NCBI GenBank assembly: GCA_034509495.1
Contig: CM067504.1
Span: 40,767,871 to 40,831,870, forward strand
Origin: Acestrorhynchus altus
Lineage: Eukaryota > Chordata > Actinopteri > Characiformes > Acestrorhynchidae
DNA: 64,000 nt
Direction: 5' to 3'
Position 1 is the first letter of the stretch. Every line of letters starts with the position of its first letter. The notes beneath the pieces were generated by a model. It had not been told where the DNA came from, searched no databases, and was given only the letters and a program-made list of their open reading frames with translations. Below, piece after piece: positions 1 to 56,357 of this stretch. The translations under genes and the position numbers were made by a program.

Positions 1-35
1 CCCAGATAAACAGGTTTTCATGTCATTTTCTCTCA

Positions 36-40
<5 letters not shown>

Positions 41-92
<52 letters not shown>

Positions 93-118
93 TTTATATA
101 TATATATATATAATTTCT
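41..118. repeat. (TG)n then (TA)n microsatellite
   Basis: About 40 bp of TG followed by TA-rich sequence. The rest of 1-760 is non-repetitive with no gene that I can recognise. Confidence 0.95.
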
Positions 119-767
119 AATTAATATCTTATTAATTATCTTATTAACTGTTCTGATGTCAGAAAGCTTTCCTCTGATGTAATACACAATTATCAAATTA
201 TGCAAATTTGAAGTTTCAAATTATTCATTACATGAGATGTTTAGATGCATTTTAGACTCTTAATCTAGAACCCAGAAAGGTTCTATTTCCACAGACACTG
301 TAGTTCTGAGGACTTAAAGGCTCTCAAACCTGCTCAGAATTCAGAGAACCTTATAATTCAGGGGTGATTTCTTCACTCGGTTACACGCTCGTCCATCTTC
401 ATCGCCGTTCACTTCAAACACACTGTTTTTGTTTCCTCAAAAGGATCCTAATGAGATAAATCTTTTGTCTTGGAGGTGCTCGTTGTCCACACGCCTGCTG
501 TTTTGAGTTGCCCACTGTGGTGCAACAGAGAGGCCTTGTTCTCCAGGCTGCTGACCCGCGCCGACCCCATGACACCTGCTACGCCCGGGACGGGCTACAA
601 CAGGACGGTGCATTCAGCTCTGCTGCACACAGACTGCAGGTAGGCTCGGCAGACTGAGAGTGCACTCACTCACCTGTCGCTCACTGGTGCCAGCAGCAGG
701 TAAGGGTGCGCAGTCGGCTTGGGGTCGCCCACCCTACTGAGCTTGGAGCAACTGCTGAGACGGTGTC

Positions 768-1425
768 AGAAGTATGTGAACCTTTAGGATCAGCAGATCA
801 TTTGAAGGTGAAATTAGAGTCAGGTGTTCTCAACCAATGGGAGACAATCAGGCGTGAGTGGGGGTCCGCTTTAATTTAAAGAACAGGGATCTATCAAAGT
901 AGGTTTGTCGTCTACACGTTTGTGGAGAACAAAGGAGGTTCCCGAGGAGCTCATCAGACCAGAAAAGGTTCCAAAACCATCTCCAGAGTTTGGACTCCAC
1001 CGATCCACAGTCAGACAGATTGTGTACAAATTGAGGACATGCAAGACCATTATTACCCACCCCAGGAGTGCTCCACCACGCCGTTATAGCTGCATCTGGG
1101 CCAGAAAGTTTCTAAAGGAAAATATCAGGACATCTGTCCGTGAGCTGAATCTCAAGAGAAGGTGGGTCATGCAGAAAGACAACGACCCAAAGCTCACGAG
1201 TCCATCTGGTTTGGAATGGTCCAGTCAAAGTCCTGCCCTTAGAATCCAATAGAAACATTGTGGAAGGACCTGAAGCAGCAGTTCATGGGAGGAAACCCAC
1301 CAACATAACAGAGCTGAAGCTGGATGTGGAGGAATGGACTCAAATTAGGGCTGATCAACAAATACGGGACAGTCACTGGGGGGCACACCAGATACCGAAA
1401 ACAAAGGTTCACATACTTTTACCAT
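768..1425 (+). mobile_element. Degenerate Tc1/mariner element with terminal repeats
   Basis: Inverted ends AGTATGTGAACCTTT (771-785) and AAAGGTTCACATACT (403 bases past position 1,000, i.e. 1,403-1,417). Inside, + strand fragments read like Tc1 transposase: LHRSTVRQIVYK (helix-turn-helix), then MQKDNDPK (second catalytic Asp region), then a frame-broken SQSPALRIQ and KDLKQQFMGGNP-like tail. The middle of the transposase is deleted, so it is inactive. Confidence 0.8.
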
Positions 1426-1949
1426 CACAGATATGTAATATTGAATCATGTTCCTCAAAAAATAAATGAGCAAATGTAATATTTTGTCTCATTTGTTTGA
1501 TTTGGTTCTTTTTTAGGACTTTTAATGAGGTTTTAACTCCTGTGTTTGTGTAGAAAATGGCCAAATTCAATTTGGTATCATATACATTTGAATTAATAGT
1601 CAATTAATGTCCTTAATCTTAAATATATATTTGGAAACACTGCCCAGCACTGCTCACATGCACTTTAGATGTTTTATTAATGAGGAAACGATGCACTTAA
1701 ATAAAACAGCCCTTCACATCCACTACAGTCTGCAGCCCCGTCACGGTACGACTGCAGACTAATAAAACTGAAGCTGTAACTGTCTGTCCTGCTCCTCACC
1801 TCCCCTCCGTCGTCACACCTGACCCGAGATCCAAAACCGAGCTCGGGGTGTGTATCTGGGTGTGTGTTCGAGCAGGAAAACACTAAACAACGCAGGGCCT
1901 GAGGAGCAGAATCCACATCACTGCAGAGCTTCTTTTATCAAACATCTCC

Positions 1950-2260
1950 ACACAGCAAACCCAGCCCGATCCGAGCTGCAGCTGCCCTTAACTGAGCTGA
2001 TAGTGTGAGGCTGTGAGGTGTCGGGGGCAGACGTTGCATCTGAAATGTCTGCATGAAGCCATCGCAGGAAATCAAAGCTCAATGTGCCCTCTGGTGATTA
2101 CAGGTCTCGGCCCCGGGGCCCTCCAGGCATCCGCTGATAGAGGCTCCATAAAACGCTTCAGCGGCCATTACGCAAAAGCCACAAAAGCAGTAATTAAGCT
2201 CCTCAATTCATCAGCAAGGAAATGAGCCCATTGTTCAAGCCGCTTGGAAGCTGGGTGTTC
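1950..2260. other. Unique block, candidate conserved non-coding element
   Basis: High-complexity, repeat-free sequence including GCAGTAATTAAGC and ATTACGCAAAAG (homeodomain-like and C/EBP-like words). No open frame of note. It lies beyond the EVI5 3' end, toward where GFI1 sits in other vertebrates. Conservation is a guess from appearance; no alignment was possible. The flanks 1,500-1,950 and 2,260-2,930 show no gene or repeat that I can identify. Confidence 0.3.
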
Positions 2261-2929
2261 ATTCGAATTTCACATTCTGCATTTATTTCTGTAAATGTTT
2301 GTTTCTCAGTCTGTTTACGTCATTGCTTTACATGCACTTCCAACACTTTTAAGGTGTTTTTAGTTGAAACAAATTTTTTTTTAAATGCTATTTTCCCTTT
2401 TTTTTAATTTTTAAGGCACAGTTTAGTAACCAAAAGGTCATTTATTAAGAGAATTACAGTAGAATTACTGATCAGATCACTTTCTCCCAAACCAGCAGGT
2501 TGGATCTAGCATGCAAAAGTTTGAAGTGTCTGAGAAAACGGTCAGGAAATTGTTTATCTGGTCAATGTTTTTATTTCTTTGACCACCAGCATCTATCTTC
2601 TAACATAGTTACAAATAAACAGGCAGTGAAATGTAATTTGATGCATTATCTTAAACAGTTTCCAAACATCTCCTCAAAGCAGATTTACACCAGTTACAGT
2701 TTCCAGCCAACACCTACCTTATCTAATCAGCCCTTCGTTGCAGCAGACCAGCCGAGCTGCTGGTGGAACCGAACAAATCCACACAGAGAAGATCAAACCT
2801 GGGTGTTCCTCTAACGTACACATCAAAAACCACAGCTGCCCGCATGTACATTCATTCTAATGTTAGAAAGACGCTGTTCAGTAACTTCAAACAGCTCTGA
2901 AGAGCTTTCATGCAGCACTGTACAAACAT

Positions 2930-3480
2930 GTGAAAAAGTTAGGACACCCCTGAACACCTATGAGTAAGAAGTTTAAGAAGAAAGTAAGAAGTTCTTGTGC
3001 GAAAGTTAGAACACCCCCACATTTATTACTATTTCAATTTATTACAATTAATTGATCTCAGAAGTTCTCTGAGATCTTTAGAAAGCTTGTAGATGCAGAT
3101 GAGTCTGGGAAGGGATTTAAAAAGATCTCAAAACAATTAGAAATCAGCCGTTCCAAGCACAAAAAGCACAATATCCTCAAACCAGCTGTGAAGCATGGTG
3201 GTGGGAGTGTGATGGTTTGGAGCTGCTACGCTGCAGCAGGGTGTGGAGATCTCTCCATCATAGAAACCACCATGAGATCTGTATTGTATCAGAGGGGGCT
3301 TGAGGAGAATAGAAGACCAGCTGAAACATTACGAATTCTGCGTGGGAAAATCGTTCTTCCACTCGATGTCAGAGACAGTAGATGGTTCTAGGAAACATCT
3401 AACTCACATTATATCAGCCAAAGGAGGAGATACCAGTTTTTAGGAGGCCCGAACGTTGTACTCACAGGAAAATTACATTT
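2930..3480 (+). mobile_element. Tc1-like family A remnant
   Basis: Starts with GAAAAAGTTAGGACACCCC, an end shared with other copies, then the GATTTAAAAAGATCTCA helix-turn-helix region and the KHGGGSVMVWSC block (translated from 3,188), ending in the VDGSR region near 3,390. Frameshifted and lacking a DNDPKHT-type motif, so inactive. Confidence 0.85.
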
Positions 3481-3744
3481 CTATGAGCGACATTTTGCAA
3501 ATGTGATTTTGGAAAATGAATTGCTTCTATTTTCTATCAAATTCCAAGAGAAGAACCCTTATTTTAGATCTATTGTTCCTCATATTTACATGATCACTTC
3601 AATTGCTCTGAGCCTTTACTGTGAAATTTAGAAACTACTCAAGTGTGAAGACAGTTCTCTCTGTGGACGTGTGTGTAACGGCAAAATCCACCCTCGAAAA
3701 GTTCACAACATCCATCATTTGAGATGAAAAAAATCTATGAAATC

Positions 3745-3869
3745 TCACACACACACACATCTATATCTATATAAATGTGTGTGTATATCTAGCTATATCT
3801 ATATATGTGTATGTATATGTGTGTATATATATCTATATCTATATATGTGTATGTATATGTATGTGTATC

Positions 3870-3905
<36 letters not shown>

Positions 3906-3910
3906 TATAT
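3745..3910. repeat. CA / TATC / TA compound microsatellite
   Basis: Mixed (CA)n, TATCTATA and (TA)n low-complexity DNA. Sequence from 3,910 to 4,800 is unique; short open frames at 4,101-4,498 match nothing I know and look like chance. Confidence 0.9.
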
Positions 3911-5350
3911 TCATATTCATTATTCATCAATTCAAGTAAATCAAGCCCAGATCAAATCAAATCCAATACATCCTTCACCAAACTGATGTTCATGAGTTAT
4001 TAAATCATATCTAAACACCACCGAACAGGAAGCACAAATTTTCATTAATCATGACAAACTGCTGGGTCAGATTTTAAGCCTGAGGGCTGCTGGACCGACG
4101 GTGAGGAGCTCTCACAGGGTGTCATTTACTGAGTTTCTGATTCTCAGTCTGCAGAGTTCTTTCAGAACCTGTCCATCCAACAGAAATCTCCACACACACA
4201 CACACAAAGAGCTTACCTTATGTTCTGAAGCCTGGGTGGTCCTGTGCTCACTTCGGCTCGGTCTGCGCACTCTTCAGCCGAGGCACATTTTTGGTGCCTC
4301 CAAGCTGCGCGAGATCACTTCCTGCACACGTTCTTTACAACACGTTTCATTCGTGAAGTTCAGAGCAGTTTGATCTGCTTCACAGAGCTCGCCGACAGCC
4401 TGGAGAACATGGGCATCATGGGCCACCAAGGTCTACTGATCTACTGTGATATAAACGTGTATCAGGAAGGACATACTGGTAATGAGCCTTCAGGCTGACT
4501 TATTTTTGGCATTTCTGCCAGTGACTGGAGACTCATGATAATTCAGAATCAGCAGTTTCATGCAAAAAATGAGACATCAGATGTTCAGATTGGACAGATT
4601 TTTGAAGTGATAATTCCACCCCATCACTTGCTTCAGTGTGTCTAAACCACAGAACCATACAACCATGATCTAAACCACGGAACTACTGAAATTAGTTAAC
4701 CCATGACATTTCAACATTCTCAGAAGAAACCGAATCTCTCGCCAGCTCCCAAATCAACGTGATGGTCTGGAATCGGCGACACAAACGAGTCATACGAGAG
4801 GTTTCTGTCAAACAGCATTTTTATTGTCCATTGATAAGTCTCATCTATTAACATCATACAGACAGCCTAGGCTTAGTGTTAATGCTCCGTCATAAGCACT
4901 TCTACGCCATTACCCTAACCAGCATTACCAGTGAAATTTCCAGAACCTCACAGAACCCTTTTTGCAACCTTCATGCTGACCCTACCGGTGCTGCAGGGGT
5001 TTCAGACCACTGGACTCTAGTACAGGTAGCTTTATGACTCCGGTGCATCAAGAACATTATTCATTTCATAAGCTTCTGTTCCTTTTCAGCAGGTGGACCG
5101 GCTGCTCTGCTAGTAGGTCGCACTGGTTTCCTGTTATCAGTGCCTTCTCCGCCACTTTTTGGTTTGATCTGTAAGGTGAAGGCCTAAAAGTCGCTCTACG
5201 CTTCATCCGTCGCAAGGCACCTTCCACGGATCTACGGTCATTGCTTTACATCGTTACATTCCCAGCGCAGAGTACGGACCACACTGCCTTCAACTTTAGC
5301 ACAGTATTTTTCAGTTAATGCAAAATCCCTTGGCTGTCAGACACTCAGTC

Positions 5351-5640
5351 AAAAGTATTTGGACAGTGAAGTGTGTGGTTTTCGTTCCGCGTGGCAGAAG
5401 TCTGGATGTAAAGGATCCAATGTTTATGGTCAAACTCAGACCACCTATTTTTTTTTTTATTGATTTTCGGAGATGTACCAGGAGGCACCAAAAGTATTTG
5501 GACAGTTATGCGCATCATTTTCTTTCCGCATTGCGGAACTCCGGTTCTAAGGGGTCCAAGGTTTACGGTCAAATGCAGACCGTCTGTTAATGCTGATCTT
5601 AGGAGATGTACCAGGAGGCACCAAAAGTATTTGGACATAT
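5351..5640. repeat. Tandem units each starting with a Tc1-type end
   Basis: AAAAGTATTTGGACA recurs at 5,351, 5,490 and 5,623, spaced 139 and 133 bp. The two complete units share the blocks GGTCAAA-CAGACC and GAGATGTACCAGGAGGCACC, showing a tandem duplication of a Tc1/mariner-type terminal region. Confidence 0.8.
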
Positions 5641-6167
5641 TCTAGCGGGAATATATTGTTGCTATACTGCTCCACCAATGCTCTGAAGGTCTTTGCTGGT
5701 CTCTCACCATAGAAGGACTGAGGTGTCTTTACACATTAAGCACATATTAAAATAAGGCAAGCCGAAATTAACTCTTAATTCCACCACTAAAAAGAAACCA
5801 CCGGCGTAGGCAGACGTGTCAAAAGCCACCATACGCAGGAAACAATGCTTGCAGACAGCTTCAGACAAAGTGGTTTATTATTAAACGCGCCAGCAAATCT
5901 CAAGTGCAGAACGGCCTGGGTGCAGTTTACTAAAGCTACAGGAGCTTGCTCAGCATTCTGAATGGATGAGACGAAACAATGAGCGACTCTGACATGGTGG
6001 AGACGAACAGAACCCATGCAAAGCATTTCTGAGAACCTGGTAGATGTTCTAAGCATTGTGTCATGAGACTGTGTAGCTACCATCAGAACTGACTCACACA
6101 AACTGAGCATACGACTGACAGATCCCGACAAAAGAGTGACACACAACCATTGTTTCAAAAACAATGC

Positions 6168-6865
6168 TGTCCAAATACTTTTGGTGGCTCCAGGTGGACA
6201 CATGCATTCAGACTGTAGATTGTAGGTGGTGGGTCATTCTCAGCACTAAGACACTGACATGGAGGATCAAACACTGTATGACCGGATCAGACGCAGCAGT
6301 GCTGCTGGAGTGTTTAAACCCTGTGTCCACTCACTGTCCACTCTATCAGACACTCCTACCGAGTGTCTCCACCTTGTAGATGTAAAGTCAGAGACAGAAG
6401 CTCATCTGTTTCTGCACAGTTTGTGTTGGTCGTCCTCTAGTCCTTCATCAGTGCTCACGGGACGCTGCCCACAGGACGCCTTCGGCTGGACGTTTCTGGT
6501 TGGTGGACTGTTCTCGGTCCAGCAGTGACACTGAGGGGTTTAAACACTCCAGCAGCACTGCTGCATCTGATCCACTCGTATCAGCAACACACACTAACAC
6601 ACCACCACCATGTCAGTGTGACTGCAGTGCTGAGAATGACCCACCACCCACATAATAGCTGCTCTGTGGTGGTCCTGTGGTGTTCTGATCATTGAAGATC
6701 AGGGTGAAAGGAGGAGAATAAAGTCTGCAGAGAAACAGATGAACTACAGTCTGGAATTATAGAACCACAAAGAGCTCCTGTGTGATGTCCATCCTGGTCT
6801 GTTGTAACCTGAAGAGTTGGAGTAGACGAGACAAAAACATTAGGGAGAAAATAAATGTCCAAATA
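6168..6865. mobile_element. Foldback element, family D, between Tc1-type ends
   Basis: Internal inverted arms (GCAGCAGTGCTGCTGGAGTG near 6,293 and its complement near 6,545; GTGGTGGGTCATTCTCAGC near 6,228 and its complement near 6,632) mark a foldback repeat, continuing to the TAGAACCACAAAGAGCTCCT block near 6,762. TGTCCAAATACTTTTGG occurs in direct orientation at 6,168 and 6,855. The same family recurs at 30,990, 33,064, 44,275 and 60,655. It carries no protein gene. Confidence 0.8.
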
Positions 6866-8085
6866 CTTTTGGAGCCCTGTGTTTTTGTTTTTTTCTGTGC
6901 AAATATGCAACAAATGGTCTGAACATGAGAAATAGCAGAGAAACACATTTAGTAAGCTTTCCCAGAGTCTCTCCGTTTGCTTGCATTCGTTTCTGTGATA
7001 GGTTTGAAGCACTTACATGGGACGGGGGTGCACAGAAAAAGAAGGGTAAGACGGACATCGTAACGAAATACCCCAGGCTGTGGTACTTCGGTAAAATCTG
7101 AAACGTGCTCTTTTCAAAACATGCTAGAAAATGCCGTGACAAAAGCAAACCCTGACAACCTTCAGGGAACAGAAGAACATCTGTGACGATCTGTCGCGAA
7201 AAAGCCCTGTTGGAAATCAATCGCTGGTTACAGTAGTGGGTGTGGTGTTTGCACTGTGCTGCGTCAGAACATCTCCCAAAAAGAAAACGGTGATCATGTC
7301 CCTTTCAACTGATTTGTACACTGTACACTGAGGATATGAAGATCGATAGATATGTTTCAAGTCATAATGGAGATGAAAAAAAAAAAGAGAGAGAGAGAGT
7401 CAAATACATGTACATATATACATGGATGTGGGTTCCTTCACAGGCCTCTTACACACAAAGCCAACGGTCAACCGAGGTACTGCATGCTGAAGGTTAGAAA
7501 GGCTTCGCTCGTTATTGGTGGTTGATATGACACTTTCAACGTTGATGTGAGACTCTTTACAATGTTCCTATAAAGGATAGTGTTCCTTAATTCAGTACGG
7601 TTCCCTCAAAAGTGATGGGAACCCATGAACGCACTCCACGGGATTGCGATGGCGGCTCGTTTTAAAACCGAAAACAATGAAAACAATGATTAAAAAATAA
7701 AAACTGGCATAAAACATCACGATCGCGTCGTCGTGGCTCGACTGAAGCCGGGCTAATGAAACCACATACCCTCACACAGGAAGGGTCTTCTGTATTGGTT
7801 CCAGTCCAGTGTGGCCCCAGAGGGCCCGAAGGGTCGCGCCGATTCCCGCTGCAATCCTACAGTTCCGACGTGAACATCTGACTCATTTTGGCAAAAACAA
7901 AATGGGTAAGGCAGACGTGAACGAAAATCGAAGACCCCGGCTGGTGGGATCTGGTGTCGTGAAGGTCGACTCAGGACTGTAAATGGGGTTGGTAGCAGTT
8001 TTGGATCTGGATATAAAGATGAGCTCTCAGGTGTCATGTCCCCTCGCAGACTTCCAGGGGCAGTCTGTTATGGTAGTGTTGGTGG

Positions 8086-51705
<43,620 letters not shown>

Positions 51706-54010
51706 CTACGGAAAGAGAAAGTAATCGGAATTGCTGCTTTATGCTGTTGCCCCAGCGTTCAGGTCAGGTTCCTCTAATGTCCTGCTGAGACGCATGTATT
51801 GTCTGGAGTTTGACGCAAGTTTGAAATTCAAGTCACGAATTAGAAATGTGGACAGAAGTCTTGTCTATAGACTCGATTGCCATTGGCCTGCTCCTAGATT
51901 CAGCAGTCACCACAGTGTTATCGATGCTGTTGGAGGAACCTGTTCAACGTTACCGTTGCGTAAATCAAGGCGAGTTGGGTGCAGCTACATGTCATACTGC
52001 AGTCAGCCAGCAGAGGCACTAGACCAGCGGTGCCTTTACGTCTGAGAGACGATGGTACGACCTATTTTTGATCCCTTATCTACGATATTTTCACCAATAC
52101 TACTAAAGCCATGAGTCGCCAGTGCTACTGGAGTAGTTACAGTGTAGGTTTGAGCTCTACCCAACACTCATGACTGACTGCCTCCACCCAGTGCTCGTTA
52201 CTTCTACGGGAATTCTGCATTCACAACACCAGGTTCTGGTGCCAACCTGGCTACGAGTTTATCTTAACAGCTCACAGGCCTGACCTGTAACTGTACTGGA
52301 CGCCTGAAAGCTGCTCAATGACAAGCACAAAGCACACGATAAGACACCAAATTCATTTCCCTAACAGCCGAATCTGGGTGTGTGCAGAGGGTGGAGACAG
52401 GGAGAAAGTGTATTATGCGCGGTGTTGGAGGTCAGGTGTGGAGGAACCATCCCGTAGAGGAGCACCAATCCAACATAGCCATAGAGGTTCTTCCCTTCAG
52501 CAGCTATCAAAGTGAGCAGGGCAGCGCTGAATGTTACAGACACATGGAACCTTCTGAGCGCACAAACGGAGCCGTCAAAGCTATGCAGCCAGGGCACTGC
52601 AGGGACCCACACCCACGGTCATAAATCCAGGCCTGCGCAGAAAAACAGGAAACAGAGGCTACAGATCAGCATAGTTTTCAGTAGCCCAACCTGAGTCTGA
52701 CCTGACCGTGTACACTTCTGCAGCAGCTCAGGAACCACAACCAAAATGTGGATGCAGGTCTACAGTCGCAGTATCAGGGGTGTGAGAAAATATCGAGACC
52801 AAAACCACCAAAACTGCCACACGAGACCCTTGGGAGGATGTGGTCTCAGTCTGACCTCGGGCGACCCAACCGTCAGGTGTACGGCGCAGGTTTGATCTGA
52901 ACGGCTCTGCAGGCGTAGTCTAAGCTGGTACACTGGTCAGATCATCACTACGTTTATGACCAAACATCATCTGCACACAGATCTGCACTGGCCTGAAACT
53001 CACCACCTTCTTACAGCAGTTACATTGTTGCTCTGGCCCAGACAGGTCTGACCAATCAGCGGAGAGAACACGGTCTCGCGACTTCTTGTGACACATTTTG
53101 TTGACTTTTTCTTGCGTGAAAACAATCCAAATCACACGGGGAAACTCATTAACGGATTCGGGCCAACGCAAACGAACTCCAGGTGTGAAAACGGGCTCAG
53201 TGCAGAGCTGGGATTTGGTGGGTGATACTGGAGAACAATCAGACGGGACGGCACACTGTACAGACATCAAACTCTGGCTCAACAAGGATAAATATAACCT
53301 GCGTCAGTCTGATACCCCACTTCAGAGAGAGGGAGGAACCCGGAGTGCTGATTCAGTGTTATTCCAGTAACTTCATGCCAGGTCGGGTGATTGGGGGTGG
53401 GTGCAATTTGGCTGTTGCTCTGGCATAAAAAGCCCCCCACCCCCAGCTGTTTGTTATGGAGTCTGTTCCAGCTGTCCAAATAGTTTATATGAGGGAAGAG
53501 GTGCTGTCTCAGAACTCATACAGAACTCTTACAGAACAACCAACAGATCAATAGGCAGCCAAGGGTCTGAAGGGGACAGTCTATTTAACTGCTGTCCGAG
53601 CCGGACAAAGGCAGGACAAGCGGTCGCATCGCAAAACAGCTAGTACAGCTGCTCAAAGCAAGGTTCAGTAGATGCTGTGCGGCAGGAAGAAAGCCAGAAA
53701 GACGTTACTTGAGGCTTCAGCAATCGGACACTAAACTGAATTAATCAATGCGATGCTCAGTTCACGTTACGAATGCAACAGGGGGATAAACGGACCTGAG
53801 GCTGGATTTTGCAATGCCGGAGAATTTCATCAGCACATCGGTTCCACAGCCGCAGAGTATATTTCATATTAACGGGCATAAAAAGCGATGTAGCAAATAA
53901 AAATAACCCTCAACAAATCACAGAACCTTCTGCTGAGTAAGCATCCAAACTAACTTCTGACAGGAGCTCATATCAAGGCATTCATAAGCGCCAACATTCA
54001 CATATTTTCC
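51706..54010. other. Upstream of candidate EVI5 first exon, no gene seen
   Basis: Mostly unique. 52,835-53,205 is a second copy of the hAT-like repeat seen at 16,575. The minus-strand frame at 52,361-52,612 is not recognised. A 5' non-coding EVI5 exon could lie here or further right. Confidence 0.4.
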
Positions 54011-54012
54011 TC

Positions 54013-54630
54013 ATATCTATATCGGGATATAAACAGAGCGGGATAAGGGCTGAGCGATATATTGATATTTATATCTATATCGGGATATAAACAGAGGGGG
54101 CTACAGGCTGAGCGATATATCGATATTTATATCTATATCGGGATATAAACAGAGGGGGATACGGGCTGAGCGATATATCGATATTTATATCTATATCAGG
54201 ATATAAACAGAGGGGGATACAGGCTGAGCGATATATCAATATTTATATCTATATCGGGATATAAACAGAGCGGGATACGGACTGAGCGATATATCGATAT
54301 TTATATCTATATCGGGATATAAACTGAGGGGGATACAGGCTGAGCGATATATCAATATTTATATCTATAATCGGGATATAAACAGAGCGGGATACGGGCT
54401 GAGCGATATATCGATATTTATATCTATATGGGGATGTGAACAGAGCGGGATACAGGCTGAGCGATATATCGATATTTATATCTATATCGGGATATAAACA
54501 GAGCGGGATACAGACTGAGCGATATATCAATATTTATATCTATATCGGGATATAAACAGAGGGGGATACGGGCTGAGCGATATATCGATATTTATATCTA
54601 TATCGGGATATAAACTGAGCCATATATCAA
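54013..54630. repeat. 58-bp tandem array, copy 2
   Basis: About 10-11 units of GAGCGATATATCGATATTTA, then TATCTATATCGGGATATAAA and CAGAGSGGGATACGGGCT type. More regular than the array at 17,943. The 93-codon frame inside simply repeats the unit. Confidence 0.96.
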
Positions 54631-55431
54631 CCATAATGTAAACACCACCTAGTTCAAAGAAAGAACCGCTATTTGCACAGGGCTGAAATATCTAGAACCT
54701 AAATGATTTCTTTAAATTAATCTAGATTCAAAGCCTTTACTGGTTCAAGGAAACTAAAATGGAACATTTTCTGCTGAACTGAAGAGAGTCTTCCCACGAG
54801 TCCCAGATGGCCTAACTCCCTGATTACTGTGACCAGCTCTGATTTACAGCCGCATCTTTGTGAGGGAATGAGTGGGTTCGCCGCCCTGCTGTCTTCCAGA
54901 ACCGGGTCCTTCGCTTGGGCGTGCTGTACTCCCTCACAGGTGGCGTCTCAACGAGAAACCTCCTCGGGCAAAGGCAGTGTGAGACGGCTTCCTTCTTTTC
55001 TGTTCAGCAGGGAGGCAGAGACGCTAGCGGAATACTAAATGAGCGAGAGCAGTGAATAAAGACCCTGCGAGTGAAAGGCACAGTACAATACTACAGCAGA
55101 GGAATTTCTTTTGTTTAACGTTTAGGACTCGAGGCCAATTTTGTGGGATGTTTTCATAGCTTGACGTGCTTTGAGTCACCAAAAAATTTGAAAAGTATTT
55201 GCAGGAGACAGTCACATACCACATATTGTTATTTTCAGATTCAAAGTTACTCAATACTGTCTTCATTTCCATGTAAAAATTAACAGAATTTTAATATTTG
55301 TATTCATCATTTTTGTTTCTTGTGTATCAGCATTATCCCTTCTCAGGACTTTTATTCTGAAATTTGAACACTGACCAAAGAAAGAGAGCAAACAATCCCT
55401 CCCTTCCCATCAATATCTAGGTCAGTGTTGT

Positions 55432-55520
55432 CATCAGCCCCGCCCCCTCTCTCTGATCAGTCAGAGTCTGTTTGCAGGTCGAGCATCAGCCCCGCCCCCT
55501 CTCTCTGATCAGTCTCTGAT
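55432..55520. repeat. Second site of the GC-box / TGATCA repeat
   Basis: Two units of CATCAGCCCCGCCCCCTCTC then TCTGATCAGTC, the unit also tandem at 20,148-20,285. 54,640-55,430 shows no gene. Confidence 0.9.
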
Positions 55521-56195
55521 CAATTAGAAATCATCCATTCCACTGTCCTTGAAAGCACAGACTAACAAGATCAGTAAAGAAGATCCAACAATCCTAAAAT
55601 GTTCATCATGGACCTACAGGAAGCTCTCACCACAGCTGATGTCAAAGTGCAGCTTCTACCATCAGAAAGAGACCAAACCAGTTTGATCTTCATGGGAGGA
55701 GTTTAAGGAGGAAACTCTTACTGTCAACCAAATATCAGAGCGAGACTGAAGTTCTCCAGAGAACATCTGGACAAAGAGCAGCACTTCTGGAACAATGCGT
55801 TTTGGACAGATGAATCCAAAGATGAATTATTTGGACACAGTAACAGAAGACATGATTAGCACAAACCAAACACAGCATTCGAGCACAAGAAGCTCATACC
55901 AGCTGTGAATCATGGTGGTAGAAGTGTGATGGTTTGGAGCTGCTCTGCTGCAGCAGGGTGTGGAGATCTCTCCATCACAGAAACCACTATGAGATCTTTA
56001 CTGTATCAGAGGGGGTTTGAGGAGAACGGAAGAGCGTCTGTACAAAGACTGACGCTGAAACATCACAGAGCTGAAAGAATTCCACATGGAGGAGTGGGAA
56101 CGTCGTTCTTCCAGTCGATGTCAGAGATGGTAGACGGTTCTAGAAACATCTAACCGACGTTATTTCAGCTAAAGGGGGAAAAACCAGCTTTTTGG
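55521..56195 (+). mobile_element. Tc1-like family A copy
   Basis: Covers the helix-turn-helix end (AATTAGAAATCATCCATTCC), WTDESKDELFGHSNRRHD, HGGRSVMVWSCSAAAGCGDL and FEENGRASVQRLTLKHHRAE through VDGSRNI-stop. Same end point as the 30,291 copy. Confidence 0.85.
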
Positions 56196-56314
56196 ATGCA
56201 ATTAATCAATAATTAATCTGAACCAAGATCAAAAATTAACAGGGCCAAAGAACTAAACAGATATACGGTTGCAATAAGATATTCAGCTCTTTCCCACTTT
56301 CGTTCTCTCACCCA

Positions 56315-56357
56315 CCCACACACACACACCCACACACACACACACACACACACACAG
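56315..56357. repeat. (CA)n microsatellite
   Basis: Short interrupted CA tract. 56,360-57,550 contains no gene that I recognise. Confidence 0.9.

Larger units (their letters stand above)
4820..8085 (-). other. evi5: Putative EVI5 3' UTR and downstream sequence
   Basis: No gene seen after the EVI5 stop. Candidate AATAAA signals on the minus strand lie at 5,874-5,879 and 4,820-4,825; the second would give a 3.2-kb 3' UTR, in line with the long mammalian one. About 5.35-6.86 kb is filled with Tc1-type terminal repeats and a foldback element, so the nearer end may be used instead. 6.9-8.08 kb is mostly unique, with short A-rich and (GA)n runs near 7,379-7,400. Confidence 0.35.

Noticed and set aside
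6259..6528. Recurring protein-like frame (SLSTLxDTPTECLHLVDVKS)
   Set aside because: The frame appears wherever foldback family D occurs, on either strand, with stops and shifts. It reflects shared repeat DNA, not a gene.
54013..54630. CRISPR-like regular array
   Set aside because: The units are contiguous and have no unique spacers; it is a eukaryotic tandem repeat. The same holds for 39,771-40,499.
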